The notes under the pieces were generated by a model. That model saw only the letters and a program-made list of their open reading frames with translations, was not told where the DNA came from and did no database searches. DNA of 64,000 nucleotides, from assembly GCF_030070105.1 (NCBI RefSeq), contig NZ_JASJOO010000006.1:248001-312000 (forward strand), read 5' to 3'. Made by a program: the position numbers and the translations under genes. The stretch comes from Bermanella sp. WJH001. Its GTDB lineage: Bacteria > Pseudomonadota > Gammaproteobacteria > Pseudomonadales > Oceanobacteraceae. Below, piece after piece: positions 45,433 through 53,983 of the stretch (positions are counted from its first letter, which is position 1; each line of letters starts with the position of its first letter).

Positions 45433-47121
45433 ATGACGCGCTTGCTGTTATTAAGTTGTTTGTTGCTGCCGACATTGGCGCTGGCCAATACGGTTAAAGA
45501 TTTAAAATACGGCACCATTTTGTTTGATTATTATCAACAAAATTATTTTGCCGCGTTAATTGGCTATGAATACGCAAAGGCCACCCATGAGTTAGAACAA
45601 AACGCCGATGAAGCACGCTTGCTGCAAGGCGGTATGACATTATCGTACGGGCTGCCTGATCATGCTCAGGTGATTTTTAATGATTTACTAAACAGTCAAG
45701 TTGACGAATCCACGGCCAATAAAGCTTGGTATTACCTTGCTAAATTGTATTACCAAAAAGGCGAGATAGAAGCGGCTTCGCGCAATCTAGCTCGCATTCA
45801 AGGTCATGTACCTAATGAAATTGCGGAAGAATTTAATTATCTAGCAACGCTCATTAATATTCGCAACATGCACTTGGATACGGTTGAAAAAAGTTTATCA
45901 AAAGTAGCCAAGAACAGTGCGTACGAGCCTTATCTGATATTTAACTTAGCCATCACGCAATTAAGAAATAACCAATTGCAAGACAGTAAACGTAATCTTA
46001 AAAAAGTGGTGGATTATTCTGCCATCCATAAAGAAGAAGAATTTGCTGTGCTGGCTGATCGCGCGAAACAGGCACTGGCACACATAGAGATTGAAAACGA
46101 TAATTTATTAGGCGCTTGGGCACACTTACAAAATGTGCGCACAACTGGGTTGTACAGTAACCGTGCGTTATTAAGTTATGGTTGGACGGCTATAAAACTT
46201 AAACGTTTTTCTCAAGCAGTGCCAGCATTAAAGGCATTAGATCGTCGCTCCATCAGTATCGCAGAAGTACAAGAGGCAAAAGTATTGCTGGCACATTTAT
46301 ATGAGCAGCAAGGGGCTAGCCGTAGTGCGTTAAAGCAATATTTGTTAGCTGAAAAAGCATTTTCTGGTGGTGTGGATTCTATCGCCAAAGCACGGGCGGT
46401 GATTGCAGGTCAGCGCATTCCTGAAGAGTTTGTGGTGAACCTTGAAGCCATGATGGATGAAACCGACTGGTATGGCAGTGAGCCCAGTTTAGATTACAAC
46501 AAACTTACCCCGTTTTTGATTGAGCTGATGTCTAGCAACCCGTTTCATAGTGTGATTAAAGAATTGCGTGATTTATATGCATTGCGTAATAACTTGACCT
46601 ACTGGGGTCGTCAAGCCTTAGAACATCAGTTGATTATTCAATACCGTCAGCAAGGTTTAACCAGTAAAAGTATTGGTGATTTTATTTTTAAAGCGCAAGG
46701 GCAACAAGAAACCCTAGAAAACCAAATCAGTGACTTACGTTTACACACCATGACACTGGATGTAGAAGAGCAAGAGCGTTTCTCTGCGTTACTAGAATCA
46801 ACCGACCAAAGTTTTACGTTTTTAGAAGATAAGCTGCTAAAAATCAAATCGATTAAAGAGCCTTATCGTCAATCAGAAGAAAATGTGCGCTGGGCCAAAA
46901 AACTGCACAAAAGAATTAAACAAAAACTGCAAGAGACCGATGCTCTAATTAAAAAGCTAGAGCGTGTGATGCGCATCGTTGTTAATGCAGAGTTAGATAA
47001 TCACGAAGAGCGTATGCGTTATTACTGGGCTCAAGCTCGCTTAGGTAAGGCCCGCTTGTACGATCAAACGTTAAATAATATTGAAGACGACAGAATGAAA
47101 AATACAGGAGAGCAACCATGA
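45433..47121 (+). CDS. Periplasmic TPR-repeat protein of the envelope operon
   Basis: A 562-residue protein with a signal peptide (MTRLLLLSCLLLPTLALA) and degenerate tetratricopeptide repeats across about residues 40-330 (for example AWYYLAKLYYQKGEIEAASR). A coiled coil follows near residues 440-530. The ATG at 45433 is seven bases after AGGAG (45421-45425), better than the ATG at 45427. TPR arrays make scaffolds. Similar periplasmic TPR proteins occur in the Myxococcus Glt and Nfs machines. Its end overlaps the next gene by 4 bases. Confidence 0.78.
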   Translation: MTRLLLLSCLLLPTLALANTVKDLKYGTILFDYYQQNYFAALIGYEYAKATHELEQNADEARLLQGGMTLSYGLPDHAQVIFNDLLNSQVDESTANKAWYYLAKLYYQKGEIEAASRNLARIQGHVPNEIAEEFNYLATLINIRNMHLDTVEKSLSKVAKNSAYEPYLIFNLAITQLRNNQLQDSKRNLKKVVDYSAIHKEEEFAVLADRAKQALAHIEIENDNLLGAWAHLQNVRTTGLYSNRALLSYGWTAIKLKRFSQAVPALKALDRRSISIAEVQEAKVLLAHLYEQQGASRSALKQYLLAEKAFSGGVDSIAKARAVIAGQRIPEEFVVNLEAMMDETDWYGSEPSLDYNKLTPFLIELMSSNPFHSVIKELRDLYALRNNLTYWGRQALEHQLIIQYRQQGLTSKSIGDFIFKAQGQQETLENQISDLRLHTMTLDVEEQERFSALLESTDQSFTFLEDKLLKIKSIKEPYRQSEENVRWAKKLHKRIKQKLQETDALIKKLERVMRIVVNAELDNHEERMRYYWAQARLGKARLYDQTLNNIEDDRMKNTGEQP

Positions 47122-49973
47122 GGAGACAAAATCCAGTGAATACGGGGTTTAAACTCGTTGCACTTTCAGTGGCCATTAGTTTGTCTGCTTGCAGCTCTCA
47201 AGGCACCATTGCTGATCTTGAGGGTGATACCATTGAGACCGAAGCGGGTTTAGATTTTAATAATCTTGACCACGAACAAGTGCGCAACGAATACCAACAG
47301 CTTATTGATTTGGTTGATGACGATTATTTAAAACAGCAAATTGAACGCCGTATTGCCGGTGTGCATATGCTAGAAGGGGATGCCAACCAAGCCGACGTCA
47401 ATGCAGCACCTAAACAAGGTTATTACCGCAACGCCATTGCAAGTTATGTGGATATTTTAGAAAAATACCCAAATAGTCCAGACAATGCCGAAGTGTTATA
47501 TCAACTTGCTAAAGCCTATGACATGGAAGGGCAAACCAATAACGCGCGTCAAATGCTTGAGCGTTTAGTTGAACGCCATCCGTATTATCCTGCTATTTCA
47601 GAAGCTTATTTCCGCTTAGGGGATATTTACTTTAGCCGTGATTTGTACTCAAAAGCTGAAAAAGCATATCGCCAAACCACCATACAAGACTCTGGCAAAT
47701 TAACCTTAAACGCTCACTACATGTTGGCTTGGTCGTTATATAAATTAGGTAATTACAATAAGTCCCTTGATCACTTTGCATTTGTATTAGATAGCTTACT
47801 TGTGGCTGAGATAAATGGTCGTGCACTAACGGTGACAGAAAAGCCATTAGTGAAAGACGCCTTACACAGTATGAGTTTAGCCCTAGTGAACTTGGGCGGC
47901 GCGCAAGCCATTGCTGATATTGAATTAATAGAAGGTAAGCCTTATCAATGGCGTTTATTTAGTGAACTGGCTGAATTCTATTTAGAGAAATCCCGCTATG
48001 ACGACAGTGCTGCCACATATCGTGAATTTATAAAACTGTATCCTATGGATGTGCGAACCAGTGAGTTTCATAGTCAGTTAATCGGCGCGTATGTGAAGGG
48101 CGGTTTCCCTAAACTTGTATTAAAAGAGAAACAAGATTTTGTGGATTTATATGCCCCTGATTCTAAGTACTTAGCCAAACACGGTGATCAAAAACAATCG
48201 GTTTATTCACAGCTTAAAACCTATTATGTTGAATTGGCTGCCCATTTTCATAGCCAAGGTCAGCAAGCCCTTAAAAAATCCAAAAGCAGTAAGCAAGAGC
48301 ATTTAACCGAACTTGCCCAAGCCTCATTACTGCAAGCCACTGACTATTACGGGCGCTATTTACAAACGTTTGTGAATGATAAACAAGTGGCGCAATTGCG
48401 TTATAAAAAAGCCGATGCGCACTTTGAGAATAATCAATTTGATCTGGCCGCTAAAGAATACGCCACGGTTGCTTATGTCAATAAAGATAAAAAGCTAGCG
48501 AATAAATCGGCGTATGCCAGTTTAATTGCATACCGCAAACATTCTGAAGTTTTAGAACAAACCAAAGCATCGGCTGAAAAACAAGAAGCATGGCGTCAGC
48601 AGTCGGTAGATAGCATGTTGCAGTTTGCCAATGTCTTTCATAAAGATGAGCGTGCTATTGCGGTGTTAACCAATGCTGCTCAAGCCTTGTTTGCATTGAA
48701 ACAATTTGATCGTGCCATTGATGTGGCAAACGGGTTAATTAAAAACCACAAGCAACTTAACCCAAGTTTGAAACAAACCGCTTATGGTATTTTGGCCCAC
48801 TCGTATTTCCAAAAAGGGGAATATCAGCTTGCTCAAAATAACTACACAACCCAGCGTAATATCTTACAAAAAGATATGAAGGTAGCGAAAACCAGTGCTG
48901 AATATAAAGACATAAGCAATCAGATTGCCGCGTCTATTTATAAAAAAGCAGAGCTGCATAGGCAGGCGAAACATAATCAACTTGCCATTAATGAACTGTT
49001 AAGTGTTAAAAAACTGGCGCCATCTTCTAAGATACGAGTCATTGCTCAATATGATGCGGTTGCATTAATGCTAGGCGAAAGCCAGTGGAAAAACGCCATT
49101 AAAGAGTTAAAACAATTACAAAAGCAATTTGCGAATCATGAATTGGCAGCGGAGTTTCCGCGTAAACTGGCATTTGCCTATGAAAAAAATCAACAGTGGC
49201 AAAAAGCAGCCCAAGCTTATACGCAATTATATAAAACGGATAAAGACGCTGTTGTTCGCCAAGACGCTTTGTTCATTGCGGCTGGTTTATACGAAAAAAT
49301 TGGCAAGCTAGAAAAAGCCATCGAGTTTTATAAAGACTATGCCCATGAATACGAAAAACCTTTCTCAAATCGTATGGAAGCCCGTTTTCATTTGGCTGAC
49401 CTATACGAAAAAACCAATGATAAAACCCGCCACTTATATTGGTTGCGTCGCGTCATAGCAGGTGATGCTGATGGTGGTGCGGATCGTACCGAGCGTAGCC
49501 AATGGTTAGGCGCATGGGCAAATGCAAAATATGGTGATTACTTTGCTTGGGAATTCAATCGACGTTCATTACGTTTACCGATTGATAAAAGCATGGCGAA
49601 GAAAAATGGCTATCTACAAGATGCCACTATTCGTTACGAGCAAGCGGCGTCTTACGGGATTTTAGAGTTTGTAACCCTGTCTAATTTTAAAATGGCAGAG
49701 CTTTATGAAACGTTTAGCTTGGAGCTTAATAAGGCACCTGTGCCACAAGGCCTATCACAACAAGATACGGCTATGTATTTAGATATTATTGCGCAACAAG
49801 CACAGCCGTTTGCGCAGCTGGCGGCGACAATACATCAAAATAACATTGAGCTGGGTTGGGATGGTCATTACAACGATTGGATCTCTAAAAGTTACGATGC
49901 TATGAAGCGTTTATCGCCGGTGCGTTTTGGTAAAGAAGAAGAATTAGCGAGGTATGGTGATGAAATTCGTTAA
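47118..49973 (+). CDS. Large TPR-repeat lipoprotein of the envelope operon
   Basis: A 951-residue lipoprotein (lipobox LSAC, Cys25) consisting mainly of TPR-like helical repeats, clear at about residues 100-240 (AEVLYQLAKAYDMEGQTNNA, AYFRLGDIYFSRDLYSKAEK), 400-600 and 660-790. With Ser at +2 it should sort to the outer membrane. It is likely the long periplasmic scaffold of the complex. The start overlaps the upstream stop (ATGA), and the next gene starts 14 bases before its end, so translation is tightly coupled. It resembles the long TPR proteins of Myxococcus Glt/Nfs systems in layout; exact orthology is not established here. Confidence 0.8.
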   Translation: MRRQNPVNTGFKLVALSVAISLSACSSQGTIADLEGDTIETEAGLDFNNLDHEQVRNEYQQLIDLVDDDYLKQQIERRIAGVHMLEGDANQADVNAAPKQGYYRNAIASYVDILEKYPNSPDNAEVLYQLAKAYDMEGQTNNARQMLERLVERHPYYPAISEAYFRLGDIYFSRDLYSKAEKAYRQTTIQDSGKLTLNAHYMLAWSLYKLGNYNKSLDHFAFVLDSLLVAEINGRALTVTEKPLVKDALHSMSLALVNLGGAQAIADIELIEGKPYQWRLFSELAEFYLEKSRYDDSAATYREFIKLYPMDVRTSEFHSQLIGAYVKGGFPKLVLKEKQDFVDLYAPDSKYLAKHGDQKQSVYSQLKTYYVELAAHFHSQGQQALKKSKSSKQEHLTELAQASLLQATDYYGRYLQTFVNDKQVAQLRYKKADAHFENNQFDLAAKEYATVAYVNKDKKLANKSAYASLIAYRKHSEVLEQTKASAEKQEAWRQQSVDSMLQFANVFHKDERAIAVLTNAAQALFALKQFDRAIDVANGLIKNHKQLNPSLKQTAYGILAHSYFQKGEYQLAQNNYTTQRNILQKDMKVAKTSAEYKDISNQIAASIYKKAELHRQAKHNQLAINELLSVKKLAPSSKIRVIAQYDAVALMLGESQWKNAIKELKQLQKQFANHELAAEFPRKLAFAYEKNQQWQKAAQAYTQLYKTDKDAVVRQDALFIAAGLYEKIGKLEKAIEFYKDYAHEYEKPFSNRMEARFHLADLYEKTNDKTRHLYWLRRVIAGDADGGADRTERSQWLGAWANAKYGDYFAWEFNRRSLRLPIDKSMAKKNGYLQDATIRYEQAASYGILEFVTLSNFKMAELYETFSLELNKAPVPQGLSQQDTAMYLDIIAQQAQPFAQLAATIHQNNIELGWDGHYNDWISKSYDAMKRLSPVRFGKEEELARYGDEIR

Positions 49974-50706
49974 GCCGATATTGTTGATTGCCAGTGCATT
50001 AGTACTGGCTGCGTGTGCCAGTAAAATGCAGATTCCATTGGCCGGGCAAAAAGTTGAATTAAAAGAAACCCAGGGTTTTATCCCTAAGCAGGCATATGAT
50101 GAGCAAGGCAAAGCCGTGGTGTATGAGCCAATGCTTAATCCTTATTTAGAGCTGAAAGGTAAAATTGATAAGGGCTCTGTGCTGTTATTTATTGAAGCCA
50201 AAAAAGCCATGCGTAATAAAGATTACAAAACGGCTAAACAAAAGTTGGGAGTGATTACGCAAAAAGATACGTCGTTGTCGGGTCCTTGGGTGTTGCTGGG
50301 TAATATTGCGGTTGAAGAAAAGCAATATAAGCTGGCCCAAGATCATTATAAACAAGCGTTAAAAATCACCCCTGAAAACATTAATGCGTTCATCGCTTTA
50401 GCAAAAGCGCAACGTTTAATGGGGGAGTTTGATGTGGCGCAAAATTCATTGGCGCAAGTGCTGAGTATTTGGAAAGACTGCCCAGAAGCCCATTTAAATT
50501 TAGGTATTTTGTATGACTTATATTTAAATCAGCCAAAAAAGGCACAGCAACACATCGAAGCGTATTTGTTTTTGACTCAATACAAAAATCCAACAGCGGT
50601 GGCTTGGTTTAATGAAATTCAAGCACGAACCGGTATTACAACCAGTTTTATTGATGCCAAACAAAAAACGACACCTAACGTGTTGATGGGCAGTACGGAG
50701 GGTTAA
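49960..50706 (+). CDS. TPR lipoprotein of the envelope operon
   Basis: A 248-residue lipoprotein (lipobox LAAC, Cys19 from the ATG at 49960, which follows GCGAGG at good spacing). About three TPR units lie at residues 90-200 (LAQDHYKQALKITPENINAF, PEAHLNLGILYDLYLNQPKK). Small TPR lipoproteins such as GltE/NfsE belong to the Myxococcus machines, and this may be the counterpart. Ala after the lipid Cys predicts outer-membrane sorting. Confidence 0.78.
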   Translation: MKFVKPILLIASALVLAACASKMQIPLAGQKVELKETQGFIPKQAYDEQGKAVVYEPMLNPYLELKGKIDKGSVLLFIEAKKAMRNKDYKTAKQKLGVITQKDTSLSGPWVLLGNIAVEEKQYKLAQDHYKQALKITPENINAFIALAKAQRLMGEFDVAQNSLAQVLSIWKDCPEAHLNLGILYDLYLNQPKKAQQHIEAYLFLTQYKNPTAVAWFNEIQARTGITTSFIDAKQKTTPNVLMGSTEG

Positions 50707-50708
50707 AT

Positions 50709-50972
50709 GTGAAACATATGTTATGCACCCTAAGCCTATTGGTGACGACAAGTGTTTATGGGGACGAGCCAATTAAATTGGAAAGTCAGTTTGTGGGTGA
50801 TAAAGAGCAACCAGCGGTGAGTTACTTTATGTCATGGCAGGGTCCAGGCAGCACTGAAAACTTGTACCGCAAAGAAGAAGATAAATACGAAAAAAGCATC
50901 GACACCGTAGATCGCGATGTGATGCTGCGTTCCATGCGTATTTATGACGAAATGAATTTAGAAGGTAGGTAG
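50709..50972 (+). CDS. Small periplasmic protein of the envelope operon
   Basis: An 87-residue product with a signal peptide (MKHMLCTLSLLVTTSVYG) and a short polar mature part rich in Glu, Asp and Arg. The GTG start lies six bases after a strong GGAGGG (50697-50702), which shows it is translated. I do not recognise it. It separates the outer-membrane/periplasmic half of the operon from the inner-membrane motor half; an 86-base gap follows before the ExbB gene, where a second promoter could lie. Confidence 0.68.
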   Translation: MKHMLCTLSLLVTTSVYGDEPIKLESQFVGDKEQPAVSYFMSWQGPGSTENLYRKEEDKYEKSIDTVDRDVMLRSMRIYDEMNLEGR

Positions 50973-51058
50973 TGCTCACCGCGGCACTGCAAAACGAACA
51001 CAGCAGGTATTCTGCTTAAACAATTTAATAGATAGAAATTCTTTATAGGTAAAAAGTT

Positions 51059-51721
51059 ATGGACTTTTTTTCATCAATCGCAAAATTCTTTCAAGACGGT
51101 GGTTTGTTTATATATCCAATCGCCTTGGTATTAGCCATCGGGGTCGCTATTACCGTTGAGCGCTGGCGTTTTCTTAATTCAGAAAAGTCACGCAACCTTA
51201 AAGCATTTGATGATTTTTTGCCGCTATTGCGCACAGACGATCACGATAAAATGACCTTATTCACCCGTGATAATGATGCCCCTGTATCACGCATGATTGG
51301 TTGTGGTTTAGACATGATGAAAGTCACCAAGCAGCGCGCGGATGTTGAGCAAGCTATGAGTGAAGGCATGATGGAAGCCGTGCCTCGTTTAGAGCAGCGT
51401 ACAGGTTATCTTGCGGTACTGGCAAACGTGGCAACGCTACTTGGTCTATTAGGTACCATTATTGGTCTGATTGCAGCGTTTACAGCGGTGGCCAATGCTG
51501 ACCCTGCTGAAAAATCCAAATTGTTATCTTTGTCTATTTCGGTGGCGATGAACACCACTGCATTTGGTCTAATCGCGGCTATTCCCTTGTTGATTAGTCA
51601 TGCGCTGTTAACCAATAAAACCAATGCCATTATTGGCAGTATTGAAATGGCAGGTGTGAAATTTTTAAACGTAATGACGCTTAATCGTGCGATTCAAGCC
51701 GGTTTACCTAAGGATAAATAA
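51059..51721 (+). CDS. MotA/TolQ/ExbB proton channel family protein
   Basis: A 220-residue inner-membrane protein with three membrane helices: about residues 15-35, 115-140 and 160-185. The family core reads LEQRTGYLAVLANVATLLGLLGTIIGLIAAF and SISVAMNTTAFGLIAAIPLLI, with conserved Thr in the last two helices. With ExbD-type partners it forms a proton-driven stator. It belongs to the AglR/TolQ type, as judged from the two ExbD genes and the AgmX-like gene that follow. The next gene starts 23 bases later. Confidence 0.92.
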   Translation: MDFFSSIAKFFQDGGLFIYPIALVLAIGVAITVERWRFLNSEKSRNLKAFDDFLPLLRTDDHDKMTLFTRDNDAPVSRMIGCGLDMMKVTKQRADVEQAMSEGMMEAVPRLEQRTGYLAVLANVATLLGLLGTIIGLIAAFTAVANADPAEKSKLLSLSISVAMNTTAFGLIAAIPLLISHALLTNKTNAIIGSIEMAGVKFLNVMTLNRAIQAGLPKDK

Positions 51722-51744
51722 TCCACGTTAACTGGGGTTGAATC

Positions 51745-52239
51745 ATGAGTTTTAAAATAAAACGTCAAGGTACAGATGACGCCGACATCGACGTAACCAG
51801 CTTCATGAATTTAATGATAGTACTGGTGCCTGTGCTGTTGATGAGTATGACGTTTACTAAGATCACGGTAATGGAAATTAATCTGCCAGAATTATCCGGC
51901 GGATCATCAGCCACATCTTTAGAGCAATCACAGCTAGAAGTTGTGGTACGTAAAAGTGGTATTGAGATATTTTTCCCAACGGGTTCTTTGGTAAAAAGTA
52001 TTCCACTGCTTGAGAACAAGCAGCAAGACTTTCAAACACTGGCAATGGTTTTAAAAGAAATCAAAAACAAGGTAAGTGATAAAAAAGATGCGCTTATATT
52101 GTCGTCCAGTGATTTAGAGTACCAAACATTGATTACCACAATGGATACGGTTAAATCCTATCAAACTGTTGTGGCTGCTAGCTTAGCTGAGGTTGAATTG
52201 TTCCCACAAATCTCCCTTGGCGACGCCAGTAAGAAGTAG
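51745..52239 (+). CDS. ExbD/TolR-like protein lacking the membrane aspartate
   Basis: A 164-residue protein with one N-terminal membrane helix (about residues 20-38) and a periplasmic domain. In ExbD, TolR and MotB-type proteins a helix-entry Asp (Asp25 of Escherichia coli ExbD, in TPFIDVM) carries protons. The matching stretch here is TSFMNLMIVL, with Asn22 in place of Asp. The neighbouring paralogue keeps Asp. The protein may therefore be a structural partner in a mixed dimer. Acidic residues just before the helix (DDADID) cannot occupy the same depth. Confidence 0.88.
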   Translation: MSFKIKRQGTDDADIDVTSFMNLMIVLVPVLLMSMTFTKITVMEINLPELSGGSSATSLEQSQLEVVVRKSGIEIFFPTGSLVKSIPLLENKQQDFQTLAMVLKEIKNKVSDKKDALILSSSDLEYQTLITTMDTVKSYQTVVAASLAEVELFPQISLGDASKK

Positions 52240-52247
52240 GAGGCGAT

Positions 52248-52763
52248 ATGGCATTTCAAGGTACCGTATTAGATCGCCGCGAAACCCAAAAGAAAGCAGC
52301 TGGCTTAAACTTAGTGTCATTAATGGATATTTTTACCATATTGGTATTCTTTCTATTGATGAACAGTGGTGATAGCCAAGAAATTGAAAAGGCCACCTTT
52401 ATCACGTTGCCAGATTCGCAAGCCACCGGTTCGTTTCAAAATGAACTGCTGATTACCATTGGCGATGAGTTTATTAGTATCGGTGATGAAAACGTTGTGG
52501 ATATTAAAACCGTTGAGCAAGCGAAAGGCAAAGCCATTGAGCAACTGGCGCAAGTGTTGAAGCAGCGTGGTATTGAAAAAGGTGAACTGACTGAATTTGA
52601 AAAGAAAAACGGACGCTCCGTCACCATCATGGGTGACAAAGATGTACCGTATTTAATTTTAAAAGGCGTGATGGCCACATGTAGCCAAGAAAACTTCCGT
52701 GATATCGCATTGGCGGTTAATCAGGTGGTGGGCAGTGCCCTTACCAGCGGAGGTCAGCCATGA
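52248..52763 (+). CDS. ExbD/TolR-like protein with conserved membrane aspartate
   Basis: A 171-residue protein with one membrane helix (about residues 22-40) and a periplasmic domain (LLITIGDEFISIGDENVVDI, VPYLILKGVMATCSQEN). The proton-relay Asp is present (Asp27 in LVSLMDIFTIL). It pairs with the preceding ExbD variant and the ExbB-like channel, giving one ExbB and two ExbD genes, as in the AglRQS motor. It overlaps the AgmX-like gene by 4 bases. Confidence 0.9.
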   Translation: MAFQGTVLDRRETQKKAAGLNLVSLMDIFTILVFFLLMNSGDSQEIEKATFITLPDSQATGSFQNELLITIGDEFISIGDENVVDIKTVEQAKGKAIEQLAQVLKQRGIEKGELTEFEKKNGRSVTIMGDKDVPYLILKGVMATCSQENFRDIALAVNQVVGSALTSGGQP

Positions 52764-53689
52764 GTGTTGCCACGTTAAAAAGCAATGAAATGTCAGCGGC
52801 TGGGCTGGATCATTTGGCGCTGGACATGGTTCTGCCTTGGCATGAACAAGCAGAGCAGCAAGAAAAGTTTAAACGCCTTGTTAAGCGCATTATTATTCCT
52901 ATTTTTGCGTTTATGTTTGTTATGTCGATTATGCCGCACTTTTTTGCTGAAGAAGAAGTGGAAGAGAAAATCGTCACTAAGGTGATTTTAGAAGCACCTA
53001 AAGTGGTGGAGACTCCGCCGCCGCCAAGTGAAGTGAAAGAGCAAAAAACTCAGAATGTGAAAAAAGATGCCAAGCCAAAAGAAGGCGCAAACACCAGTTT
53101 GCAAAATATGGCCGCATTGTCACAGCAGCTCAGTGCGTTACGTAATTCTGTTAATGCATCCACCATGCAGAAAAAAACGATCACTACGTCTAATAGCGGT
53201 AGTGTGCAGCAAAGTAGTCGCTCCCGTTTGGGTCAAAGTAATATGGACAGCACCAGTGGCGGTTTAAAAGCCAGTGATATTACGGTAAACGCAAAAGGTG
53301 CGGCCATGGTGGGCCATGTGTCTGGTGATATCGAAAGCCCGCTGATGGATATTCCGTTGCCGGATGCCGCTGAATATCACTATGACCCGAAAAAAGACAG
53401 TAAACGTGACATGCAAAGTATCCGCAGAACCCTAGAGCGTTACAAAGGGGCTGTTTATTCTTTGTACACAAAGGCGTTGCGTCAAAACCCAGATTTGGGT
53501 GGTCGTTTCATCTTTGAGTTTGTGATTTTACCAAACGGCAATATTGAGAAGTTAAAACTGAAAAGCAGTGAATTGAACCATCCAAAATTAGAGCAGCAAA
53601 TGTTACAAAAAATTAGCGGCATTAATTTTGGGCAGGATGATGTGAGTCCGACTGCGGTGCAATATACGTTTAGTTTTTTCCCATCTTAA
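52760..53689 (+). CDS. TonB-like energy transducer with AgmX/PglI-type C-terminal domain
   Basis: A 309-residue bitopic protein: a cytoplasmic N terminus of about 42 residues, a membrane helix at about 43-62, a Pro/Lys-rich linker (ETPPPPSEVKEQ), a Ser/Gln-rich stretch, and a C-terminal domain (about 215-309) with IRRTLERYKGAVYSLYTKAL and GRFIFEFVILPNGNIEKLKL. This last part matches the AgmX/PglI (GltJ/GltG) family as I recall it and is TonB-like. It should pass motor energy to the outer-membrane parts. It is the last gene before the terminator at 53720. Confidence 0.85.
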   Translation: MSVATLKSNEMSAAGLDHLALDMVLPWHEQAEQQEKFKRLVKRIIIPIFAFMFVMSIMPHFFAEEEVEEKIVTKVILEAPKVVETPPPPSEVKEQKTQNVKKDAKPKEGANTSLQNMAALSQQLSALRNSVNASTMQKKTITTSNSGSVQQSSRSRLGQSNMDSTSGGLKASDITVNAKGAAMVGHVSGDIESPLMDIPLPDAAEYHYDPKKDSKRDMQSIRRTLERYKGAVYSLYTKALRQNPDLGGRFIFEFVILPNGNIEKLKLKSSELNHPKLEQQMLQKISGINFGQDDVSPTAVQYTFSFFPS

Positions 53690-53719
53690 GTCGTAAATTG
53701 ATCGTATTTCGATCACTAT

Positions 53720-53775
53720 TTTAGTGCCTGTTTGATTAAAAAACAGGCGCTAAAGTGATTTTTGTTTGTTTTTTG
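53720..53775 (+). terminator. Terminator of the envelope operon
   Basis: Positions 53720-53733 pair with 53741-53754 (14 pairs, one of them G-T) around a 7-base loop, followed by a T-rich stretch (to about 53775). It ends the motor operon 31 bases after the AgmX-like stop. The remaining gap to 53983 should hold the promoter of the large lipoprotein gene, and contains an imperfect palindrome CTGAGATTTGAACTCAG at about 53846-53862. Confidence 0.8.
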
Positions 53776-53983
53776 TACAGGCTAAAAAACCCTCAAATTT
53801 TCTTGTAAAACCTGAGTAAACACTTACCACTGCTGCTCTTCACATCTGAGATTTGAACTCAGTCACGTTCTGTAACATTTTTTATCTAATTCTAAATACT
53901 TAGAAACATTATTGTGACCGTATACCGTTTCTGTAACTCAACTAGTGCCACACTAAGGGCATGATGATAGGGGAGTTAAACTC

